Source: Cymodocea nodosa (Eukaryota; Streptophyta; Magnoliopsida; Alismatales; Cymodoceaceae). From it: a stretch of DNA of 64,000 nt. Shown here piece after piece: positions 57,600 through 64,000 of the stretch. A model generated the notes under the pieces. It did not search any database and was not told the origin of the DNA. It worked only from the letters and a program-made list of their open reading frames with translations. The first letter of the stretch is position 1. Every line of letters begins with the position of its first letter. The stretch lies in assembly GCA_036874045.1 (NCBI GenBank), contig CM072343.1, positions 8,142,001 through 8,206,000 of the forward strand, given 5' to 3'. The position numbers and the translations under genes are program-made.

Positions 57600-58637
57600 T
57601 TAGTTCGTGTTCCTTCTTAATTTGTAAACTTGTAGTATATTATCAATGCTAAATACAAGTGTATTACCATTAGTGAAATGAAATGCAAAAAGGGATTCTT
57701 TTCGGTTCCAGGATAATGAAGTAGTTTCTATTTCTACATCTATTTCAATATATTTCTTTTCCCACTTCCATTCATTTATGTATTTCATAATACACATTTG
57801 AAATTTCATCAATTCATCCCACCATCTTATCAGACATAAAGTAGGATCATCATATTCATTATACCACATCCATATTTGAATTTTATCAAATTCTGTAGAT
57901 GGTGGTTTAGCTATTTTTCTTGGTATAGGCAAAATTTCTATATATTCATCATAACTATCTATGCTTACTATGTATAAATCAGATCTAAATGCAACTGATA
58001 TATTTGTGACTAGATATATATATCCATCAAGTATGACATGCATGTTGTTAATTAATGATTTTTGTCCTAGATATATCATAATGTTTTCAGTCAAAGATCT
58101 ATTCAGAAAATTATACACACTCAAGCATAAATCTTCATCCCATTTTCCTGTAAGACTCCAATAATATAATTTTTCAAGAATGGTCAAATTTTTATCAGAA
58201 AATATTAAAGCCGACCCACAATTTTCAATTGGTACTTCATATCTATCAGGTCTTCCTATATTCCATTCTTCTCTTGTGATAAGATTTCTGATCAAAATAT
58301 CAGGTAATAGAATTGCATACATTGGTTTGGTCCTGTATATAATTACTCCTTCATCCATCCCCATAATATGATCTATTCCTTCTAATGTATTGAATGGAAT
58401 TCCAGTAGTTTCCTCCATATTCAGATATTCATGGCTAATTGAACTACGATTAAATGACTTCCATATGAATCCATCTCTAGTCTTAGTCATTTTTGTAGCT
58501 TGTAGTCCCTGAAAATATTTTTCTCCAACACAGCCTTTAATTTCCTTTGATACACAACACAGCCTACACAGATCTTTAGTTGACAAGTTACTCAGTACTT
58601 CCCTTAGTGCATCTAGCGGTAATTGCATCAATTCCAT
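57600..58637 (-). CDS. F-box protein gene carried by the Athila-type element G3
   Basis: An open frame of 345 codons from the ATG at 58637. I chose this ATG, not the upstream in-frame one, because an F-box should start near the N-terminus and because a splice-acceptor-like CAG (58647) lies just before it. Residues 4-45 form an F-box (LPLDALREVLSNLSTKDL, then CRLCCVSKEIKG), the Skp1-binding part of SCF ubiquitin ligases. Residues about 140-280 resemble the plant F-box-associated region (CGSALIFSDKN; HVILDGYIYLV; LYIVSIDSYDEYIEILPIP; LCLIRWWDELM). It lies between the gag tail and the 3' LTR, as in G1 (11748-12320). F-box genes are host genes, so capture is inferred. No signal peptide or membrane segment is seen. 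The substrate is unknown. Confidence 0.8.
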   Translation of the reverse strand: MELMQLPLDALREVLSNLSTKDLCRLCCVSKEIKGCVGEKYFQGLQATKMTKTRDGFIWKSFNRSSISHEYLNMEETTGIPFNTLEGIDHIMGMDEGVIIYRTKPMYAILLPDILIRNLITREEWNIGRPDRYEVPIENCGSALIFSDKNLTILEKLYYWSLTGKWDEDLCLSVYNFLNRSLTENIMIYLGQKSLINNMHVILDGYIYLVTNISVAFRSDLYIVSIDSYDEYIEILPIPRKIAKPPSTEFDKIQIWMWYNEYDDPTLCLIRWWDELMKFQMCIMKYINEWKWEKKYIEIDVEIETTSLSWNRKESLFAFHFTNGNTLVFSIDNILQVYKLRRNTN

Positions 58638-59020
58638 TTGTTGATTCTGTATAACACAAACAAAAATTTTAGTAGAGACAAAAATTAACATAACTACTAC
58701 ACTCCCTCGTGGAGTTAGGGCATAACTCAATGAACTAAGTTCGTTGAGTTAAGGACTAACTCTACGATACTATTAACTATAAATAAACTTATATATATAT
58801 AGTTACTTCAGTTATATTGCTTCATTCAGCTATCCTCCTAGAAGAGGTATCAATTTCATTAATAGTTCTATTGATAGGGTTAGGTATTGCTTATATTGGC
58901 AATCCTCTAGTGGGTCTAACTTCCATTGATTCCTTCTGTCTAAGTGGTATGTTTCTATTCTGATTTTGAATTACAGCATTTTCAAATACAAAATCTAGAC
59001 AATTGTCTAATTGTTGGATT
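58638..59020 (-). other. G3 spacer and gag tail
   Basis: Next to the F-box start is a splice-acceptor-like site (minus strand, CAG ending at 58646-58648). Inverted-repeat words (CTCGTGGAGTTA near 58705; GTTCGTTGAGTTA near 58740) lie upstream. From about 58830 to 59020 the minus strand matches the end of G1 gag and the following spacer (G1 11400-11580). C3b begins at 59021. Confidence 0.7.
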
Positions 59021-60706
59021 TGTTAGGATCGGTAGGCTCACTAGAGGGGGGGTGAATGGTGAAAGTGTGTAGTTTTTAAAATTCTTTTGATGTTGAATCG
59101 AATGATCTAACAGAAATGTAATGAGATGAAATTAAATGAATGCAAATCAGAGAGAAAAGAATCACACAGCAAATTTTTAGATGGTTCACCAACTTGGCTA
59201 GTCCACTCCCAAGATTCACTTGGGCTTCACTAAGTGTTTCAACACTTACACACTTGCTTTCAGGTCAAAGCAAGAACCAACTACACAGAGTTTTCAGGTA
59301 TAAACTTCAGTAAACCAACCTCTAGAGTTTTCAGGTCAAAACTCAAACCAACACTGAATGTAGCTTTCAAGTTGAAGCCACGAACCAACAGCTTGAATCT
59401 TTCAATCAGAGTTTTGGCGCACAGAGCTTTTTCTGTAGTAGGTCTTTAGAATATTCTTCACTATTTGTAGACTTGAGTGTAATTGGAATTGGAGTGTAGC
59501 TCACTGTATGTGGTATATCCGTTATCTCTGTATTTTCCTTTCTTAAACTCCTCATATTTATACCAAAGGTATAACGATCATATTTCTCTGTCAACATATA
59601 TATTCTACTATACTTGATTAGACACCAGTCAAATATGGTAAGTTACTGTTCAGAAAGTTATTTCAAGATGTCTTACGGATTTTCCTAACCTTTCGGATAA
59701 TTAGCTATGTAACTCTCAGAAGAAAATTTGTAACTCACTGAAAGATCACTTAAACCTTTCTAACAGGTAGGATTTCAGAATATTTACTGCAAGCTGTCAT
59801 TCAGTCGGATACTTATAACTATAACTCACCGAACAGTTATATAACTGTCAGATAGTTGGTTACAGTAACCCTTTGTTAACTTTTTGATTGCTTCAATTCA
59901 GCACGTGCATAAAATGCTGACTTAAGTTTCGGATGGTAATCCCTGTAACTCACCGAAACGCTTCAGGATTTCGGATAGTTATCTTTCTAACTCTCCAAAA
60001 ACTTATTTGAGCTTCTCGTTGGAATTCTGCACGTGGGAAATTCAATGACTTAAGTTTCGGATGGTTATCCTTGTAACTCACCGAAAAACTTATTTCGGAT
60101 AGTTATCTAACTCTCTGATTTTCCCTTTTAAGCTTTCAATTGCCGGCTTCTCCATTTTGCACGTGCATAATAAGATGACTTAAGTTCCAGAAAGTTATAC
60201 CTGTAACTTACCGAAAAACTCGAATAGTTATCTAACTCTCCAAAAAGAAAACTCGGAGAGTTATCTAACTCTCCGACAAGTCCTTTAAGCTTCCGTTCTG
60301 TATTTCTACACGTGATTTATTGAATGACTTAAGTTTCGGATAGTTAGCCTTTCTAACTTTCTGATTTTCTTTTTCTTTCGGATAGTTAACTCCTTAACTC
60401 TCTAATCATTCAACCAACTTAACTGTCCGATTATTTAACTCTCCGAAGGCTTTGAAAACTTCGGATAGTTATCTTTCTAAATGTTCGATAGTCTTGTAGC
60501 TGTTTTACTCTTCGAATACTTGGACCTGTAACTGTCCGAATTTCCTATAGCTTTAAGGCAGTATCTTCTAGAACTTCCTCCATCTGTTCGTCTGTTTGGA
60601 ATTTGTTCTATCTGCCTTCTAATCTAATGCTGCTCTAACTTAACTGTGAAATATAATATGTTTCCTCACATAGGTTTTGCATTATCAAAATACTAGAGTC
60701 CTAACA
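59021..60706 (-). repeat. C3b 3' LTR, 1686 bp, with composite repeat array
   Basis: On the minus strand it starts TGTTAGGACTC and ends GATCCTAACA. Plus-strand CACGTG boxes at 59902, 60030, 60160 and 60309 are about 130-150 bp apart. Each is followed by ATGACTTAAGT or a close variant and then by inverted repeats of GGATAGTTA with TAACT(C)(A/T)CCGA. One repeat at 60254-60275 is perfect (CGGAGAGTTA, spacer TC, TAACTCTCCG). A TATA-like TATAAAT lies at 59556-59562 on the minus strand. Confidence 0.88.
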
Positions 60707-61272
60707 ATCTCCTCCTTTTTGATAATGACAAAATCTTTTACATTAAATTACATGTATTTCACTCCCTAGTGTATTTCTATACATTTAGTCACATAGAGAA
60801 CCAAATAAACAGGAATTTATCAAGACTATATTGAAGTGTAGGGATTCCTCCCCCTGACTTTGTGTTGTCTTCTCCCCCTATCTGTGTGCTGAGTTTTTTC
60901 TTCACCTCTTTTAATAATTCTCTTTCAGTTCTTGCTGGAAATACTATAAGGGACATATACTTTACTAATTTCCAAAATCTTCTACCCCTTTTTGTCATTA
61001 TATAAATAGGTGAGGATAGTAAAACTGATATTGAATATATCCTGCACAAGTAAGTTAGCAGAAAACAAGCTCCGATATGGTGAGCTTGATGAAAAAAATA
61101 TTTAAAGATCTAGTAAAGAACATATGGCTAGATTTCTTCTAATATGATTAAAAGTTGATTTAATTAAAGGTTTGGTGAAAATATCTGCAAGTTGATTTTC
61201 TATTGGCACAAACTTAAGTGAGATGTTCTCTTTTTCCACATGATCTCTCAGAAAATGATGTCTGATCTCGAT
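60707..61272 (-). pseudogene. C3b RNase H tail and untranslated region
   Basis: The minus strand from about 61270 to 61102 encodes IEIRHHFLRDHVEKENISL and LADIFTKPLIKSTFNHIRR, the end of copia RNase H. Between it and the LTR are two GGGGGAG tracts (minus strand, 60848-60855 and 60870-60880) and the polypurine tract AAAAAGGAGGAGAT (60707-60720). No accessory ORF is seen here, unlike C1 and C2. Confidence 0.8.
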
Positions 61273-62742
61273 TAAGGAGTGAAATACATGTAAATAAATG
61301 TAAAGGATTTTGTCATTATCAAAAAGGGGGAGATTGTTAGGACCCAAGTATTTTGATAATGCAAAAACCTATGTGAGGAAACATATTGTATTTCACAGAT
61401 AAGTCAGTGCAACAAAAGATCAGAAGGCAAACAAACAAGATGTAGTTAATTCCAGAATGTGCTGCTATAGAGTTACAGAAAATCAGACAGTTCCAGACTT
61501 AAGTATTCGAAGAGCAAGTCTAAAGCAGTAGCAACATTGTCGGACAGTTAGAAGAATAACTATCCAAAATCATAAAGCCTTCGGAGAGTTGTGAAAGGTA
61601 GTTGGTTGAATGATCAGAAAGATAAGAAGTTAACTATCCGAAAGCTCAAGGAAAATCGGAAAGTTAGAAAGGCTAACTATCTGAAACTTAAGTCATTCAA
61701 TTAACCACGTGTAGAAATCCAGAACATAAGCTTAAAGGACTTTTTGGAGAGTTAGAAAGATAACTATCCGAAATTTGAAGAATTTCAGTGAGTTACAAGT
61801 ATAACCATCCGGAACATAAGTTATCCTATTACGTGTGTGCAGAATTAAAAAGATAGCAGTCAAAAGCTCAAAAGAAAAATCGGAGAGTTACTGTAGTTAA
61901 CTATCTGGAAGTCAAGAGTTTTTCGGTAAGTTAAAACTACAAGTCTCCGAATACTTGACACCTCACGTGAACAACTTAAAATCCTCACGTGACACAAACA
62001 ACAGGATGTAAGTGAAGTTTCGGTAAGTTATAGACACTTTTCGGTGAGTTATTCATATAACCATCCGAAAATCAAAGGAAATCGGAGGGTTACTTACTAA
62101 ACATCAGACAGAACGGTAATTTACCATATTTAGGTCTGATTATTTAGCAAGTACAGTAGAATACATCCATTGGAAGAAAAATATGATTGTTATACCTTTT
62201 GGTATAATATGAGAAGTTTAAGAGAAGATCAGATAGAGATAACGATCATACATTATACTGTGAGCTACACAAAATTCCAAATACACTCTCAAATCTACAA
62301 CAGTCAAGTATACTCTTAAATATTCATTGTAGAAAAGTGCCCTTTGCCAAAACTCTAATAGAAAAATTCAAAGTTGTTGGTTCATGAGTTTCAACCTGAG
62401 AACTCATTGTTGGTTGAGAGCTTCAACAACCTGAAAGCTCAAAAGAAAGGTTGGTTATTGAGTTTATACTTGAAAGCTCTAAGTGTTGGTTCTTGCTTCA
62501 ACTCGAAAGCAAGTGTTGTAAGTACTTGTGTACTTAGTGAAGCCCAAGTGTATCTTGGGGGTGAACTAGCCAAGTTGGTGAACCACCTAAAATTTGTTGT
62601 GTGTTATTTTCTTACTATTTTGTTTACATTTAAGTCATTTCATCTCACTATGTTGTAGAATCAATCAATTCTAAGATAAAAGAATTAAAAATTACACACA
62701 TTCACCATTCACCTCGCTCTGGTGACCCTTTCGATCCTAACA
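61273..62742 (+). mobile_element. C3c: 3' end of another C3-family copia element
   Basis: A short piece of untranslated region (GAGTGAAATACATG onward) and the polypurine tract AAAAAGGGGGAGAT (61321-61334) precede a complete LTR at 61335-62742 (1408 bp, TGTTAGGACCC to GATCCTAACA). It is the mirror partner of C3b, making an inverted pair. The two are clearly diverged, so they are separate insertions or an old rearrangement. The right flank starts AGAAG. Confidence 0.88.
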
Positions 62743-64000
62743 AGAAGTACAGTTAAACAAATCACATTGATTTATATTATACTGCATGATTCATCCCTTG
62801 AATTACCTACTTCTACGTATTTATTACCTTGTTTCATGATAAAAGGAATTTTAGTCTTAGATTTACTTGAACTGCAACTAATAAATCCTTTATTAGCTTG
62901 AGATTTAAGATATTCAAGATAATCAAATCCTAAGCCAAATTTATATGACACCACAGGGGTACTAGTTAGTTTGACTTAAATTCCATTTCTCAATGGCAGA
63001 ATTTAAATCTAGCTCTCTCATTTTTAAGTTATCAATCTCTACCTCAAAATCATTTTTATTGTTTTTCAACATTTCATTTTCAAATTATATCTTTAATTTT
63101 TCAGCATTTATATTCTGTATTTGTTCATGAAAGACACATTCTTTAAATCTAAATTTATGCAAATCTTTAGCATGATTTTCATTATCACATTTAAACTTTT
63201 CTAAAGTAGTAGACAGGAAACAATTTTCTTCTTCCACAATGGATAAAGAGTTTCTGATATTCTTATTTTCTAGTTTACAAACTTTAAGTTTTTGTAATAA
63301 TGCATAATAAGCACATAATAATTCATCAAAGTTAAAATCTGAATAACTTTCAAGATCAGATATTACCTCAGACTCATCTACCATGAAGCACACATGAGCA
63401 ACGTCTGCTAACACTTGTTCTTCTTCTGAATGTGAAGATTTTGATGATGATTCCTTAGATTCAGACTCTTCAGACGTGTCATCCCAAGTGACCTTCAAAG
63501 CCTTTTTCTTGTAAAACTTTTTCTGAGTTTTCTAAGTCGTCTTCTTCTGATTTGTCCTATTATGCTTTTCATTTTTCCTTATAGGACAATCTGGAGAAAG
63601 ATGTCCAGGTTTCTTACAATTGTAACATACATACTTTCTAGATGAAGAAGTCTTGTTATTCAGTGATTTTGACGTTGAGGGTTTATCATTCTTGTTCCTT
63701 TGTTGTTTCCTAGCTTTCCATGCTTTCCTGAATTTCCTAGTTAGCAAAATCAAATCTTCGTCAAAATCAGTAGATATATTAGAATCTGAATTAATTTCGA
63801 AAGCTATTTCTTTCTTCATTTTTAATTTATTTTGACTTAGTGATTCATTTAATTAAACTTCATAAGCAGTTAAGTTTCCTATAAGTTCATTCATGGTATA
63901 AACATTTAAATCTTGTGATTCTTCAATTGATGTTACTTTCTGAGACCATTTAGAACTTAGGGATCTGAGAATTTTCCTCACCAAATCCTTTTGTTCAAAA
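62743..64000 (-). mobile_element. C2-family copia element, reversed, gag part, leaves window
   Basis: On the minus strand, gag of the C2 type is seen: zinc knuckle CYNCKKPGHLSPDC (about 63635-63595), LILLTRKFRKAWKARKQQRN, Ser/Glu-rich stretch, coiled coil, and then KFGLGFDYLEYLKSQAN, the segment before protease. It is closely related to 26650-27500 of C2 and extends into sequence that C2 does not have. It has a few breaks. Confidence 0.88.

Larger units (their letters stand above)
55004..59020 (-). mobile_element. G3: 3' part of a third Athila-type element, reversed
   Basis: On the minus strand it reads: gag tail, spacer with inverted repeats, F-box gene, 3' block, polypurine tract and about 770 bp of 3' LTR. 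The LTR start TGTTTAGAATG is at 55772. It matches G1 from about 11400 to 13980, apart from repeat differences in the LTR and sequence around the F-box that is present only here. It is bounded by C3a on the left and C3b on the right, so its 5' part and the rest of its LTR are missing. Confidence 0.9.
59021..61272 (-). mobile_element. C3b: 3' end of a C3-family copia element, reversed
   Basis: On the minus strand it reads: end of RNase H, untranslated region with purine tracts, polypurine tract and a complete 3' LTR (60706 down to 59021). The inner side stops at about 61272, where a plus-strand C3 3' end begins. It is inserted into or joined with G3 at 59020. Confidence 0.88.

Noticed and set aside
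59234-59449. 71-codon frame in the C3b LTR on the plus strand
   Set aside because: Antisense to the LTR and made of repeated short words; similar LTRs do not keep it.
60789-61049. 86-codon minus-strand frame in C3b between RNase H and LTR
   Set aside because: It spans the purine tracts and untranslated region and has no domain; the real coding remnant is the RNase H tail to its right.

Overview
This window is repeat DNA from a seed-plant nuclear genome. I see no free-standing host gene, tRNA gene or rRNA gene. Almost every base belongs to LTR retrotransposons inserted into one another. The plant origin follows from the families: Ty3/gypsy elements of the Athila lineage, with a primer site matching plant tRNA-Asp, and Ty1/copia elements of SIRE/Maximus type with a long region 3' of pol. 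The DNA is AT-rich and the species cannot be named.

Layout. 1-15058 (+): Athila-type element G1, whose 5' LTR runs off the left edge. 15059-15500 (-): an LTR piece of the C2 copia family. 15520-38737 (+): copia element C1. C1 is split by a minus-strand solo LTR of its own family (23937-36128, target repeat ATATC), which is itself split by copia element C2 (24205-35168, target repeat ACATA). 38738-50132 (+): a second Athila-type element, G2, inserted in the 3' LTR of C1. 50133-55003 (+): copia element C3a. 55004-59020 (-): a third Athila-type piece, G3. 59021-61272 (-) and 61273-62742 (+): the 3' ends of two C3-family elements facing each other. 62743-64000 (-): part of a C2-family element that leaves the window.

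What stands out. The Athila-type family has an unusual order: LTR, primer site, zinc-knuckle end of gag, protease, RT/RNase H, integrase, accessory ORFs, main gag domain, F-box gene, 3' block, LTR. The main gag domain therefore lies downstream of pol in G1 and G2, and G3 fits the same order. The F-box gene is fully open in G3 (345 codons, F-box plus F-box-associated region) and looks like a captured host gene. The Athila and copia elements also share parts across the superfamily boundary: an accessory domain 3' of pol, a 105-bp upstream LTR module, and a roughly 700-bp 3' block. Short perfect inverted repeats recur in the LTRs and leaders of these families.

Most coding parts are broken and should be read as fossils. 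LTR pairs of G1 and C2 differ by only a few percent by eye, so these two insertions are young. C1 is the oldest layer, the solo LTR came next, and C2 came after the solo LTR. Positions of domains are from motif reading, and family names are from remembered lineage hallmarks, not database searches.
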